Origin: Ehretia macrophylla
Taxonomy: Eukaryota > Streptophyta > Magnoliopsida > Boraginales > Ehretiaceae
Reading direction: 5' to 3'
NCBI GenBank assembly: GCA_037974665.1
Contig: CM075767.1
Location: 88,252,644-88,316,643, forward strand
DNA: 64,000 nucleotides
The stretch's first letter is position 1. Every line of letters starts with the position of its first letter. The notes under the pieces were generated by a model. The model saw only the letters and a program-made list of their open reading frames with translations, had not been told where the DNA came from and searched no databases. The position numbers and the translations under genes were made by a program. Below, piece after piece: positions 1-12,063 of this stretch.

Positions 1-461
1 GCTTCACGTAGAGGCCGGGCCCGTAAACCGAGGTCGTAGGGTTTGTCACAAAGTCTCCTTCGCTCAGGTGCCCATAACTTTTGATGCATAAGAAGTTACG
101 CGACGCACAGCATACCGTTACAAAACTCTTTGAGAGCTCTACGACGTAGGCAGCCAGCTTGCTCGCTGTGGCCGTTTTTGGAGCCCAAAATCGAACGTTT
201 TATTCAGTTTCAGTCAACTTTTCTTCTTTTGCTCTGTTTTTCTGTCCTGGATCGTAGGTCGTGAGTTGTTAAAATGACGACAACCTGACTCGTAGGACAT
301 CAAAGGGCCCTTCAACGTGTCTATATCACGTCTTGCGAGGATGCAGCGTTGTTGAAGCGGATGGGTTGTCGTTAAGCCCATTGGGCCTTTTGAATGGGCC
401 ATCTCTCTAGGCTGGGACTATGAACCGTTAACACATATAGGAATTGTGCCCTCAACATGAC
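1..461 (+). repeat. Partial 5S spacer at window start
   Basis: Begins inside the spacer, before the telo-box motif, and runs to the promoter of 5S-1. It shares the variants GCTCAGGTGCC and a CGACGTAGGCAGCC-like stretch with the spacer after 5S-13 (near 8850 and 8930), so these two spacers are close relatives 13 units apart. No gene. Confidence 0.9.
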
Positions 462-581
462 GGGTGCGATCATACCAGCAGTAATGCAACAGATCCCATC
501 AGAACACCGAAGTTAAGCGTGCTTGGCCGAGAGTAGTACTAGGATGGGTGACACCCTGGGAAATCCTCGTGTTGCACCCCC
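462..581 (+). rRNA. 5S rRNA: 5S rRNA gene 5S-1
   Basis: Full-length copy, structural RNA of the large ribosomal subunit. Changes: C20G, C28A, G30A, T45A, G66C, C92A, G102A. CATATA box intact; terminator is a slightly altered CATTTCAC followed by seven T. T45A is shared with 5S-19, 18 units away. Confidence 0.92.
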
Positions 582-1136
582 ATTTCACTTTTTTTGCCCT
601 GGTTAGGGTTGCCAAGATACTTTATCCACCAAATCTCTATTACCGAATCCCACGGAACATTGGGCAAGACAACTTCGCTTCACGTAGAGGCCGGGCCTGC
701 AAACCGAGGGCGTAGGGTTTGTGACCAGGTCTCCGTCGCTACGGTGCCCCTAACTTTTGATCCGTAAGGAGTTACGCAGCGCACAGCATACCGTTGCAAA
801 GCTTTCTTAGAGCTCTACGATAGGGGTAGCAAGCTTGCTTGTCGTGCCCTTTTCGGAGCCCAAAATTGAACGTTTTCATCAGTTTCAGACCGCTTTTCTT
901 CTTTTGCTCTGTTTTTCCGTCCCAGATCATACGTCATGAGCTGTTAAAAGGACGACAACCTGACTCCCGGGACATCAGAGGGCCCTACAACGTGTCGATA
1001 TCACGTCTTGCGAGGATGCTGCGTTGTTGAAGCGGATGGGTTGTCGTTTAGTCCATTGGGCCTTTTGAATGGGCCATCTCTCTAGGCTTGGACTGTGCAC
1101 CGTTAACACATATAGGAATTGTGCCGTCAACATGAC

Positions 1137-1254
1137 GGGTGTGATCATACCGACACTAATGCAGCGGATCATCAGAACTCCGAAGTTAAGCGTGCTTGGG
1201 CGAGAGTAGTACTAGGATGGGTGACCCCCTGGGAAGTCCTCGTGTTGCGCCCCC
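1137..1254 (+). rRNA. 5S rRNA: 5S rRNA gene 5S-2 (2-nt deletion)
   Basis: 118-nt copy: two C of the GGATCCCATC stretch (nt 34-36) are missing, which would disturb loop B and helix III. Other changes C6T, A16G, G17A, C28G, A115G. C6T, A115G and the GCCGTCAAC upstream variant are shared with 5S-20. Probably not a functional RNA. Confidence 0.88.
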
Positions 1255-1809
1255 TTTTTAATTTTTTTTCCCTGATTAGGGTTGCCAAGATACTTTATCC
1301 ACCAAATCTCTATTACCGAATGCCACGGAACATTGGGCAGGACAACTTCGCTTCACGTAGAGGCCAGGCCCACAAACCGAGGGCGTAGGGTTTGTGACCA
1401 GGTCTCCATCGCTCCGGTGCCCATAACTTTTGATCCGTAAGGAGTTACACAGCGCACAACATACCGTTGCAAAGCTTTCTTAGAGCTCTACGACAGGGGT
1501 AGCAATCTTGCTCGTCGTGCCCTTTTCGGAGCCCAAAATCGAACATTTTCATCAGTTTCAGACCGCTTTTCTTATTTTGCTCTATTTTTCTGTCCTAGAT
1601 CGTACGTCGTGAGTTGTTAAAAGGATGACAACCTGACTCCCGGGATATCAGAGGGCTCTACAACGTGTCGATATCACGTCTTGCGAGGATGCTGTGTTGT
1701 TGAAGCGGATGGGTTGTCGTTAAGCCCATTGGGCCTTTTGAATGGGCCATATCTCTTGGATGGGACTGTGAAACGTTAACACATATAGGAATTGTGCCCT
1801 CAACATGAC

Positions 1810-1929
1810 GGGTGCGATCATACCAGCACTAATGCACCGGATCCCATCAGTACTCCGAAGTTAAGCGTGCTTGGGCGAGAGTAGTACAAGGATGGGTGAC
1901 CCCTTGGGACGTTCTCGTGTTGCACCCCC
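1810..1929 (+). rRNA. 5S rRNA: 5S rRNA gene 5S-3
   Basis: Full length. Changes A42T, T79A, C95T, A101C, C104T. Upstream variant CTTGGATGGGACTGTGAAAC and A42T are shared with 5S-21, 18 units downstream. Standard flanks. Confidence 0.92.
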
Positions 1930-2486
1930 TTTTCAATTTTTTTTGCACTGGTTAGGGTTGCCAATATGCTTTATCCACCAAATCTCTATTACCGAATCCC
2001 ATGGAACATTGGGCAAGACAACTTCGCTTCACGCAGAGACCGGGCCCGCAAACCGAGGACGTAGGGTTTATGACCAGGTCTCCGTCGTTCCGGTGTCCAT
2101 AACATTTGATCCATAAAGAGTTACATGGTGCACAACGTACCGTTGCAAAGCTCACTGAGAGCTCTACGACGGGGGCAGCCATCTTGCTCGCTGTGCCCAT
2201 TTTTGGAGCCCAAAATTGAACATTTTCATTAGTTTCAGGCCACTTTTCTTCTTTTGCTCTATTTTTTCATCCCGGATCGTACGTTGTGAACAGTTAAAAG
2301 GACGACAACCTAACTCGCGGGACATCAGATGGTCCTACAACATTTCGATATCATTTCTTGCGTGGATGCTGCGTTGTTGAAGCGGATGGGTTGTCGTTTA
2401 GTCCATTGGGCCTTTTGAATGGGCCATCTTTCTAGGCTGGGACTGTGAACCGTTAACACATATAGGAATTGTGCCCTCAACATACC

Positions 2487-2606
2487 AGGTGCGATCATAT
2501 CATCACTAATGCACCGGATCCCATCAGAACTCCAAAGTAAAGCGTGCTTGGGCGAGAGTAGTACTAGGATAGATGACCCCCTAGGAAGTCTTCGTGTTGC
2601 ACCCCC
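2487..2606 (+). rRNA. 5S rRNA: 5S rRNA gene 5S-4
   Basis: Full length but much changed: G1A, C14T, G17T, G48A, T53A, G85A, G87A, G97A, C105T. T53A lies in box A and GGATAGATGA replaces the box C core; the same box C variant occurs in 5S-5 and 5S-22. Weak internal promoter expected. Confidence 0.88.
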
Positions 2607-3160
2607 TTTTCAATTTTTTTTGCCCTGGTTAGGGTTGCCAAGATACTTTATCCACCAAATCTCTATTACCGAATCCCACGGAATATTGGGCAAGACAACT
2701 TCGTTCACGTAGAGGCCGGTCCCGTAAACCGAGGGCGTAGGGTTTGTAACCAGGTCTCCGTCGCTCTGGTGCCCATAACTTTGATCCGTAAGGAGTTACG
2801 CGGCGTACAACATACAGTTGCAAAGCTCTCTGATAGCTCAAAGACGGGTGCAGCTCGCTCGCTCTCTGTGTCCGTTTTGGAGCCCAAAATCGAACGTTTT
2901 CATCAGTTTCAAGCCACTTTTCTTCTTTTGCCCTATTTTTCAGTCGCGGATCGTACGTCATGAGCTGTTAAAAGGACGACAACTTGACACTCGATACATC
3001 AGAGGGTCCTACAACGTGTTGGTATCAAGTCTTATGAGGATGCTGCGTTGTTGAAGTGGATGGGTTGTCGTTAAGCCCATTGGGCCTTTTGAATGGGCCA
3101 TCTCTCTAGACTGGAACTGTGAACCGTTAACCCCTATAGGAATTGTGCCCTCAATAGGAC

Positions 3161-3280
3161 GGGTACGATCATACCATCACTAATGCACCGGATCCCATCA
3201 GAACTTCGAAGTTAAGCTTAGTTGGGCGAGAGTAGTACTAGGATAGATGACCCCCTGGGAAGTCCTCGTGTTGCACCCCT
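3161..3280 (+). rRNA. 5S rRNA: 5S rRNA gene 5S-5
   Basis: Full length. Changes G5A, G17T, C46T, G58T, G60A, C61G, G85A, G87A, C120T; three of them are inside box A and two inside box C. The -28 box reads CCTATA. Likely inactive. Confidence 0.88.
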
Positions 3281-3837
3281 TTTTCAAATTTTTTTGCCCT
3301 GGTTAGGGTTGCCAAGATAAATTGTCGACCAAATCTCTATTACCGAATCCCATGGAACATTGGGCAAGACAACTTGGCTACACGTAGAGGCCGGGCCCAC
3401 AAACCGAGAGCGTAGGGTTTGTGACTAGGTCTCCGTCGCTCCGGTGCCCATAACTTTTGATCCGTAAGGAGTTACGCGGCGCACAACATGCCGTTGCAAA
3501 GCTCACTGAGAGATCTACGACGGGGGCGGCCAGCTTGCTCTCTATGCCCATTTTTGTAGCCCAAAAACGAACGTGTTTATCAGTTTCAGGCAACTTTTCT
3601 TATTTCGCTCTATTTTTCCGTCCCGAATCGAACGTCGTGAGCTGTTAAAAGGATGAAAACCTGACTCGGGGGACATCAGAGAGCCCTACAACGTGTCGAT
3701 ATCACGTCTTGCGAGGATGCTGCGTTGTTGAAGCGGATGCGTTGTCGTTAAGCCCATTGGGCCTTTTGAATGGGCCATCTCTTTAGGCTGGGACTGTGAA
3801 CCGTTAACACATTTTGGAATTGGGCCTTCAACTTGAC

Positions 3838-3957
3838 GGGTGCGATCATACCAGCACTAATGCACCGGATCCCATCAGAACTCCGAAGTTAAGCGCGCTT
3901 GGGCGAAAGTAGTACTAGGATGGTTGACCCTCTAGGTAGTCCTTGTGTTGCACCCCC
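3838..3957 (+). rRNA. 5S rRNA: 5S rRNA gene 5S-6
   Basis: Full length. Changes T59C, G70A, G87T, C94T, G97A, A100T, C107T. The -28 box is CATTTT and the upstream block reads TGGGCCTTCAACTTGAC. T59C, G87T, C94T, G97A and C107T are shared with 5S-10, four units on. Confidence 0.9.
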
Positions 3958-4514
3958 TTTTGAATTTTTTTTGCCCTGGTTAGGGTTGCCAAGATACTTT
4001 ATCCACCAAATCTCTATTACTGAATTCAACGAAACATTGGGCAAGACAACTTCGCTTCACGTAGAGGCCGGGCTCGCAAACCGAGGGTGTAGGATTTGTG
4101 ACCAGGTCTCCGTCGCTCCGATGCCCATAACTTTTGATCCGTAAGGAGTTACGCGGCGCACAACATACCGTTGCAAAGCTCTCTGAGAGCTCAAAGATGG
4201 AGGCAGCGAGGTTGATCGCTTTGCCCGTTTTTGGAGCCCAAAATCGAATGTTTTCATCAGTTTTAGGCCACTATTCTTGTTGTGCCCTATTTTTCCATCC
4301 CGGATTGTACGTCGTGAGTTGTTAAAAGGACGACAACTTGACTCGCGGTATATCAGAGGGTAGTACAACGTGTTGATATCACATCTTGCGAGGATGCTCC
4401 GTTGTTGAAGCGGATGGATTGTCGTTAAGCCCATTGGGCCTTTTCAATGGGCCATCTCTCTAGGCTGGGACTGTGAACCGTTAACACATTTAGGAATTGT
4501 GCCCTCAACATGAC

Positions 4515-4634
4515 GGGTGCGATCATACTAGCACTAATGCACCAGATCCTATCATAACTTCGAAGTTCAGCGTGCTTGGGCGAGAGTAGTGCTAGGATGG
4601 GTGACCCCCTGGGAGGTCCTCGTGTTGCACCCCC
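4515..4634 (+). rRNA. 5S rRNA: 5S rRNA gene 5S-7
   Basis: Full length. Changes C15T, G30A, C36T, G41T, C46T, A54C, A77G, A101G; A54C hits box A. The -28 box is CATTTA. Downstream spacer has the 1-nt-shorter CCCTGGTAGGG, shared with the spacer after 5S-11. Confidence 0.9.
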
Positions 4635-5190
4635 TTCTCAATTTTTTTTGCCCTGGTAGGGTTGCCAAGATACTTTATCCACCAAATCTCTATTATCGAA
4701 TCCCATGGAACATTGGGCAAGACAACTTCGCTTCACGTAGAGGCCGGGCCCGCAAACCGAAGGCGTAGGGTATGTGACCAGGTCTCCGTCGTTCCGGTTC
4801 CCATTACCTTTGATCTGTAAGGAGTTACGTGGCGCACAGCATACCGTTGCAAAGCACTCTGAGAGCTCTACGACGGGGGCGGCGAGCTTGCTCATCGTGC
4901 CCCTTTTTGGAGCCGAAAATCGAATATTTTCATCAGTTTCAGGCCACTTTTCCAATTTTGCCAAGTTTTTCCATCCCGGATCATATGTCTTGAGCTGTTA
5001 AAAGGATGACAACCTGACTCTAGATACATCAGAGGGCCCTACCACGTGTCGATATCATGTCTTATGAGGATGTTGCGTTGTTGAAGCGGATGGGTTGTCG
5101 TTAAGCCCATTGGGCCTTTTGAATGGGCCATCTCTCTAGGCTGGGACTGTGAACCATTAACACATATAGGAATTGTGCTCTCAACAAGAC

Positions 5191-5310
5191 GGGCGCTATC
5201 ATACCAGCACTAATGCACCGGATCCCATCAGAACTCCGAAGTTAAGCGTGCTTGGGCGAGAGTAGTACTAGGATGCGTGACCCCTTGGGAAGTCCTCGTG
5301 TTGCACCCCC
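5191..5310 (+). rRNA. 5S rRNA: 5S rRNA gene 5S-8
   Basis: Full length with few changes: T4C, G7T, G86C, C95T. T4C and G7T are shared with the next copy, which marks the two as recent neighbours. Standard flanks; spacer reads GCCCAGGTTAGGG. Confidence 0.93.
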
Positions 5311-5867
5311 TTTTCAATTTTTTTTGCCCAGGTTAGGGTCGCCAAGATACTTTATCCACCAAATCTCTATTATCGATTCCCACGGAACATTGGGCAAGAC
5401 AACTTCGCTTCATGTAGAGGCCGGGCCCGCAAACCGATGGCGTAGGGTTTATGACCATGTCTCCATCGCTCCAATGCCCATAACTTTTGAACCGTAAGGA
5501 GTTACGTAGTGCACAGCATACCATTGCAAAGCCCTCTGAGAGATCGATGACGGGGGCGGCAAGCTTGCTCATCGTGCCCCTTTTTGGAGCCCAAAATCAA
5601 ACGTTTTCATCAGTTTCAAGGCACTTTTCATATTTTGCCCTATTTTTTCGTCCCGGATCCTATGTCGTGAGCTGTTAAACGGACGACAACCTGACTCTCG
5701 ATACATCAGAGGGCCCTACAACTTGTTGATATAACGTCTTTTGAGGATGCTGCGTTGTTGAAGCGGATGGGTTGTCGTTAAGCCCATTGGGCCTTTTGAA
5801 TGGGCCATCTCTCTAGGCTGGGACTGTGAACCATTAACACATATAGGAATTGTGCTCTCAACAAGAC

Positions 5868-5987
5868 GGGCGCTATCATACCAGCAGTAAAGCACTGGAT
5901 CCCATCAGAACTCCGAAGTTAAGCGTGCTTGGGCGAGAGTAGTACTAGGATGGGTGACCCCTTGGGAAGTCCTCGTGTTGCACCCCC
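5868..5987 (+). rRNA. 5S rRNA: 5S rRNA gene 5S-9
   Basis: Full length. Changes T4C, G7T, C20G, T24A, C29T, C95T. C20G and T24A recur in 5S-12. Box A and box C are intact. Standard flanks. Confidence 0.93.
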
Positions 5988-6544
5988 TTTTCAATTTTTT
6001 TTGCCCAGGTTAGGGTTGCCAAGATACTTTATCCACCAAATCTCTATTACCGAATCCCACGGAACATTGGGCAAGACAACTTCGCTTCACGTAGAGGTCG
6101 GGCCCGCAAACCGAGGGCGTAGGGTTTTTGACCAGGTCTCCGTCGTTCCGGAGCCCATAACTTTTGATCAGTAAGGAGTTTCATGGTGCACAACGTACCG
6201 TTGCAAAGCTCTCAGAGAGCTCTACGACGAGGGCAGCCAGCTTGCTCGCTGTGTCCATATTTGGAGCACAAAATTGAACATTTTCATTAGTTTTAGGCTA
6301 CTTTTCTTCTTTTGCTCTGTTTTTCCGTACTGAATCATACGTCGTGAGCCGTTAAAAGGACGACAACCTGACTCGCGGGACATCAGAGGACCCTACAACA
6401 TTTCGATATCATGTCTTATGAGGATGTTGCGTTGTTGAAACGGATGGGTAGTCGTTAAGCCCATTGGGCCTTTTGAATGGGCCATCTCTTTAGGCTGGGA
6501 CTGTGAACCGTTAACACATATAGGAATAGGGCCTTCAACTTGAC

Positions 6545-6664
6545 GGGTGCGATAATACCAGCACTAATGCACCGGATCCCATCAGAACTCCGAAGTTAAG
6601 CGCGCTTGGGCGAGAGTAGTACTAGGATGGTTGACCCTCTAGGAAGTCCTTGTGTTGCACCCCT
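6545..6664 (+). rRNA. 5S rRNA: 5S rRNA gene 5S-10
   Basis: Full length. Changes C10A, T59C, G87T, C94T, G97A, C107T, C120T. Sister of 5S-6 at an offset of 2,707 bp (four units). Upstream block reads AGGGCCTTCAACTTGAC. Confidence 0.9.
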
Positions 6665-7219
6665 TCTGAATTTTTTTTGCCCTTGTTAGGGTTGCCAAGA
6701 TATTTTATCCACCAAATCTCTATTACCGATACCAACGGAACATTGGGCAAGACAACTTCGCTTCACGTAGAGGCTGGGCCCACAAACCGAGGGTGTAGGA
6801 TTGGGACCAAGTCTCCGTCGCTCCGGTGCCCATAACTTTTGATCCGTAAGGAGTTACGCGGCGCACAACATACCGTTGAAAAGCTATCCGAGAGCTCAAA
6901 TACGGAGGTAGCGAGGTTCCTCGCTTTGCCTCTTTTTGGAAGCCAAAATCGAACTTTTTCATCTTTTTTAGGCCCCTTTTCTTGTTTTGCCCTATTTTTC
7001 CATCCCGGATTGTACGTCGTGAGTTGTTAAAAGGACGACAACCAGACTCGCGGTATATCAGAGGGCCCTACAACGTGTCGATATCACGTCTTGCGACGAT
7101 GCTGTGTTGTAGAAGCGGATGGATTATCGTTAAGCCCATTGGGCCTTTTGAATGGGCCATCTCTCTAGGCTGGGATTGTGAACGGTTAACACATTTAGGA
7201 ATTGTGCACTCAACATGAT

Positions 7220-7339
7220 GGGTGCGATCATACCATCACTAATGCACCGGATCCTATCAGAACTCCGAAGTTAAGCGTGCTTGGGCGAGAGTACTACTAG
7301 GATGGGTGACACCCTGGGAAGTCCTCGTGTTGTACCCCC
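7220..7339 (+). rRNA. 5S rRNA: 5S rRNA gene 5S-11
   Basis: Full length. Changes G17T, C36T, G75C, C92A, C114T. The -28 box is CATTTA as in 5S-7, its four-unit sister. Confidence 0.92.
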
Positions 7340-7895
7340 TTTTCAATTTTTTTTGCCCTGGTAGGGTTGACAAGATACTTTATCCACCAAATCTCTATTA
7401 TCGAATCCCACGGAACATTGGGCAAGACAACTTCGCTTCACGTAGAGGCCGGGCCCGCAAAACGAGGGCGTAGGGTTTGTGACCAGGTCTCCATCATTCC
7501 GGTGCCCATAACTTTTGATCCGTAAGGAGTTACGTGGCGCACAGCATACCGTTGCAAAGCCCACTGAGAGCTCGACGACGGGTGCGGCGAGCTTGCTCGT
7601 CGTGCCCCTTTTTGGAGCCCAAAATCGAACGTTTTCATCAGTTTCAGGCCACTTTTCTTATTTTGCTTAGTTTTTTCGTCCCAGATCGTATGTCGTGAGC
7701 TGTTAAAAGGACGACAACCTAACTCTAGATACATCAGAGGGCCCTACCACGTGTCGATATCATGTCTTATGAGGATGTTGCGTTGTTAAAACGGATGGGT
7801 TGTCGTTACGCCCATTGGGCCTTTTGAATGGGCCATCTCTCTAGGCTGGGACTGTGAACCATTAACACATATAGGAATTGTGCTCTCAACATGAC

Positions 7896-8015
7896 GGGTG
7901 CGATCATACCAGCAGTAAATCACCGGATCCCATCAGAACTCCGAAGTTAAGCGTGCTTGCGCGAGAGTAGTACTAGGATGGGTGACCCCTTGGGAAGTCC
8001 TCGTGTTCCACCCCC
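7896..8015 (+). rRNA. 5S rRNA: 5S rRNA gene 5S-12
   Basis: Full length. Changes C20G, T24A, G25T, G65C, C95T, G113C. G113C breaks the terminal helix I region. Standard flanks; spacer shares CGATTCCCACGG with that after 5S-8. Confidence 0.91.
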
Positions 8016-8572
8016 TTTTCAATTTTTTTTGCCCAGGTTAGGGTTGCCAAGATACTTTATCCACCAAATCTCTATTATCGATTCCCACGGAACATTGGGC
8101 AAGACAACTTCGCTTCACGTAGAGGTCGGGACCGCAAACCGAGGGCGTAGGGTTTGTGACAAGGTCTCCGTCGCTCCGGTGCCCATAACTTTTGAACTGA
8201 AAGGAGTTATGCAGCGCACAGCATACCTTTGCAATGCCATCTGAGAGCTCTATGACAAGGGTAGCCAGCTTACTCGCTGTGCCGGTTTTTGGAGCGCAAA
8301 ATCGAACATTTTCATCAGTTTCAGGCCACTTTTCTACTTTTGCTCTGTTTTTTCATCCTGGATCGTACGTCATGAGCTGTTAAAAGGACGACAACCTGAC
8401 TCGCGGGACATCAGAAGGCCCTACAACGTGTCGATATCACGTCTTGCGAGGATGCTGCGCTGTTGAAGCAGATAGGTTATCGTTAAGCCTATTAAGCCTT
8501 TTGAATGGGCCATCTCTCTAGGCTGGGACTGTGAACCGTTAACACATATAGGAATTGTGCCCTCAACATGAC

Positions 8573-8692
8573 GGGTGCGATCATACCAGCACTAATGCAC
8601 CGGATCCCATCAGAACTCCGAAGTTAAGCTTGCTTGGGCGAGAGTAGTACTAAGAGGGGTGACCCCCTGTGAAGTCCTCGTGTTGCACCCCC
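8573..8692 (+). rRNA. 5S rRNA: 5S rRNA gene 5S-13
   Basis: Full length. Changes G58T, G81A, T84G, G98T; the box C core reads AGAGGGGTGA. Standard flanks. Spacer lacks the first telo-like motif (TTGGGGTGG). Confidence 0.91.
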
Positions 8693-9248
8693 TTTTCAAT
8701 TTTTTTTGCCCTGGTTGGGGTGGCCAAGATTGTTTATCCACCAAATCTCTATTACCGAATCCCACGGAACATTGGGCAAGACTACTTCGCTTCACGTAGA
8801 GGCTGGGCTCGTAAACCGAGGGCGTAGGGTTTGTAACAAAGTCTCTGTCGCTCAGGTGCCCATAACTTTTGATCCGTAAGGAGTTACGTGGCGCATAGCA
8901 TACCGTTGCAAAGCTCTTTGAGAGCTCTACGATGTAGGCAGCCATCTTGCTCGTTGTGGCCTTTTTTGGAGCCCATAATTGAACGTTTTCATCAGTTTCA
9001 GCCCACTTTTCTTCTTTAGCTCTGTTTTTTGTCCTGGATCGTACGTCGTGAGTTGTTAAAAGGACGACAACCTGACTCACGGGACATGAGAGGGCACTAC
9101 AACGTGTCGATATCACGTCTTGTGAGGATGCAGCGTTGTTAAAGCGGATGGGTTGTCGTTAAGCCTATTGGGCTTTTTGAATGGGCAATCTCTCTAGGCT
9201 GGGACTGTAAACCGTTAACACATATAGGAATTGTGCCCTGAACATGAC

Positions 9249-9368
9249 GGGTGCGATCATACCAGCACTAATGCACCAGATCCCATCAGGACTCCGAAGT
9301 TAAGCGTGCTTGGGTGAGAGTAGTACTAGGATGGGTGACCCCCTGGGAAGTCCTCGTGTTGCACCCCC
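9249..9368 (+). rRNA. 5S rRNA: 5S rRNA gene 5S-14 (near consensus)
   Basis: One of the four best-kept copies: only G30A, A42G, C67T. Internal promoter boxes intact apart from C67T at the edge of the intermediate element. Standard flanks. Its spacer has an 11-nt loss near 9552 (GATCC joined to ACGGTGCAC), giving a 665-bp unit. Confidence 0.95.
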
Positions 9369-9913
9369 TTTTCAATTTTTTTTGCCCTGGTTAGGGTTGC
9401 CAATATACTTTATCCACCAAATCTCTATTACCGAATCCCACGGAACATTGGGCAAGACAACTCGCTACACGTAGAGGCCGGGCCTGCAAACCTAGGGCGT
9501 AGGGTTTGTGACCAGTTCTCTGTCCCTCTGGTGCCCATAACTTTTGATCCACGGTGCACAACATACCATTGCAAAGCTCCCTGAGATCTCTACGACGGGG
9601 GCAGCTACCTTGCTTACTGCGCCCATTTTTGGAGCCCAAAATCGAACGTTTTCATCAGTTTCAAACCGCTTTTCTTCTTTTGCTCCGTTTTTATAGTCCC
9701 GGATCGTACGTCGTGAGCTGTTAAAAGGACGACAACCTAACTTGCAGGACATCAGAGGGCCCTACAATGTGTCGATATCACGTCTTTCCAGGATGCTGCG
9801 TTGTTGAAGTGGATGGGTTGTCGTTAAGCCCATTGGGCCTTTTGAATGGGCCATCACTTTAGGCTGGGACTGTGAACCGTTAACACATATAGGAATTGTG
9901 CCCTAAACTTGAC

Positions 9914-10033
9914 GGGTGCGATCATACCAGCACTAATGCACCGGATCCTATCAGAACTCCGAAGTTAAGTGTGCTTGGGCGAGAATAGTACTAGGATGGG
10001 TGACCCCCTGGGAAGTCCTCGTGTTGTACTCCC
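9914..10033 (+). rRNA. 5S rRNA: 5S rRNA gene 5S-15
   Basis: Full length. Changes C36T, C57T, G72A, C114T, C117T. C57T is a CpG transition in box A. Terminator TTTTGAA plus nine T. Confidence 0.92.
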
Positions 10034-10589
10034 TTTTGAATTTTTTTTTCCCTGGTTAGGGTTGCCAAGATACTTTATCCACCAAATCTCTATTACCGAA
10101 TCCCGCGGAACATTGGGCAAGACGATTTCGCTTCACGTAGAGGCCGGGCATGCAAACCGAGGGCGTAGGGTTTGTGACTAGGTCTCCGTCGCTCCGGTGC
10201 CCATAACTTTTGATCCACAAGGAGTTACGCGGCGCACTGCATACCGTTGCAAAGCTCTCTGAGATCTCTACGACGAAGGCAGCGAGCTTGCTCCCTTTGC
10301 CCCTTTTTGGAGCCCAAAAACGAACGTTTTCATCAATTTTAGGCCACTTTTCTTATTTTGCCCTATTTTTCCATCTCGGTTCGTACGTCGTGAGCTGTTA
10401 AAAGGTCGACAACCTTATTCACGGTACATCAGAGGGCCCTACAACGTGTCGATATCACGTCTTGCGAGGATGCTGCGTTGTTGAAGCGGATGGGTTTTCG
10501 TTAAGCCCATTGGTCTTTTGAATAGGCCATCTTTCTAGGCTGGGACTGTGAACCGTTAACACATATAGGAATTGTGCCCTCAACATGGC

Positions 10590-10709
10590 GGGTACGATCA
10601 TACCAGCACTACTGCACCGGATCCCATCAGAACTCCGAAGTTAAGCGTGCTTGGGCGAGAGTAGTACTAGGATGGGTGACCCCCTGGTAAGTCCTCGTGT
10701 TGCACCCCT
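10590..10709 (+). rRNA. 5S rRNA: 5S rRNA gene 5S-16
   Basis: Full length. Changes G5A, A23C, G99T, C120T. Boxes A and C intact. Standard flanks. Confidence 0.93.
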
Positions 10710-11265
10710 TTTTGAATTTTTTTTGCCCTGGTTAGGGTTGCCAAGAGACTCTATCCACCAAATCTCTCTTACCCAAGCCAACGGAACATTGGGCAAGACA
10801 ACTTTGCTTCACGTAGAGGTCGGGCCCTCAAACCGAGGGTGTAGGATTTGTGACCAGGTCTCCGTCACTCCGGTGCCCATAACTTTTGATCTGTAAAGAG
10901 TTACGCAGCGCACAACATACCGTTGCAAAGCTCTCTGTGAGCTCAAACACGGAGGCAGCGAGGTTACTCGCTTTGCCCATTTTTGGAGCCCAAAATCGAA
11001 CGTTTTCATCAGTTTTAGGCCACTTTTCTTGATTTGCCCTGTTTTTCATCCCGGATTGTACGTGGTGAGCTGTTAAAAGGACGGCAACCTTACTCGCGGT
11101 ATATCAGAGGGACCTACAACGTGTCGATATCACGTCTTGCGAGGATGCTGCGTTGTTGAAGCGGATGGGTTGTCGTTAAGCCCATTGGGCCTTTTGAATG
11201 GGCCATCTCTCTAGGCTGGCACTGTGAACCGTTAACACATATAGGAATTGGGCCCTCAACATGAT

Positions 11266-11384
11266 GGGTGCGATCATACCAGCACTAATGCACCGGATCC
11301 CATCAGAACTCCGAAGTTAATCGTGCTTGGGCGAGAGTAGTACTAGGATGGTGACCCCCTGGGAGGTCCTCGTGTTGCACCCCC
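11266..11384 (+). rRNA. 5S rRNA: 5S rRNA gene 5S-17 (1-nt deletion)
   Basis: 119-nt copy; one G of the box C GGG (nt 85-87) is missing. Also G56T in box A and A101G. Followed by the longest terminator T run in the window, about eleven T. Confidence 0.9.
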
Positions 11385-11943
11385 TTTTCAATTTTTTTTT
11401 TTGCCCTGGTTGGGTTGCCAAGATACTTTATCCACCAAATCTCTATTATCGAATCCCACGGAACATTGGGCAAGACAACTGCGCTTCACGTAGAGGCCGG
11501 GCCAGCAAACCGAGGGTGTAGGGTTTGTGACCAGGTCTCCGTCGCTCCGGTGCCCATAACTTTTGATCTGTAAGGCGTTACGTGGCGAACAGCATACCGT
11601 TGCAAATCTCTCTGAGAGCTCGCCGATGGGGGCGGCGAGCTTGCTCGCCTTTCCTCTTTTTGGAGCCAAAAATTGAACGTTTTCATCAATTTTAGGTCAC
11701 TTTTATTCTTTTGTGCTGTTTTTCCGTCCTGGATTGTACGTCGTGAGCAGTTAAAAGGACAACAACCTGACTCTCGATACATCAGAGGGCCCTACAACGT
11801 GTCGATATCAAGTCTTATGAGGATGATACATTGTTGAAGCGGATGGGTTGTCGTTAAGCCCATTGGGCCTTTTGAACGGGCCATCTCTCTAGGCTGGGAC
11901 TGTGAACCGTTAACACATATAGGAATTGTGCTCTCAACATGAC

Positions 11944-12063
11944 AGGTGCGATCATACCAGTACTAACGCACCGGATCCCATCAGAAATCCGAAGTTAAGC
12001 GTGCTAGGGCGAGAGTAATACTAGGATGGGTGACCCTTTGGGAAGTCCTCGTGTTGCACCCCC
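11944..12063 (+). rRNA. 5S rRNA: 5S rRNA gene 5S-18
   Basis: Full length. Changes G1A, C18T, T24C, C44A, T63A, G75A, C94T, C95T. The start base is A, not the usual G. Standard flanks. Confidence 0.9.

Noticed and set aside
140..170. Telomere tract, suggested by TTAGGGTT and TAGGGTTT in each unit.
   Set aside because: Single motifs once or twice per unit, never in tandem; treated as telo-box-like sites instead.
1871..2116. Recurrent open frame of about 81 codons starting at a TTG inside the 5S gene and running into the spacer, seen dozens of times on the + strand.
   Set aside because: It is the same translation of the repeated unit each time, it begins in an rRNA gene, it breaks in many copies by single-base changes, and the changes show no codon pattern. 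A by-product of the tandem repeat.
4134..4325. Recurrent 60-63 codon frame in the spacer (+ strand) and 67-112 codon frames on the minus strand.
   Set aside because: Also locked to unit phase, no start or ribosome context, no recognisable domain, disrupted in many units.
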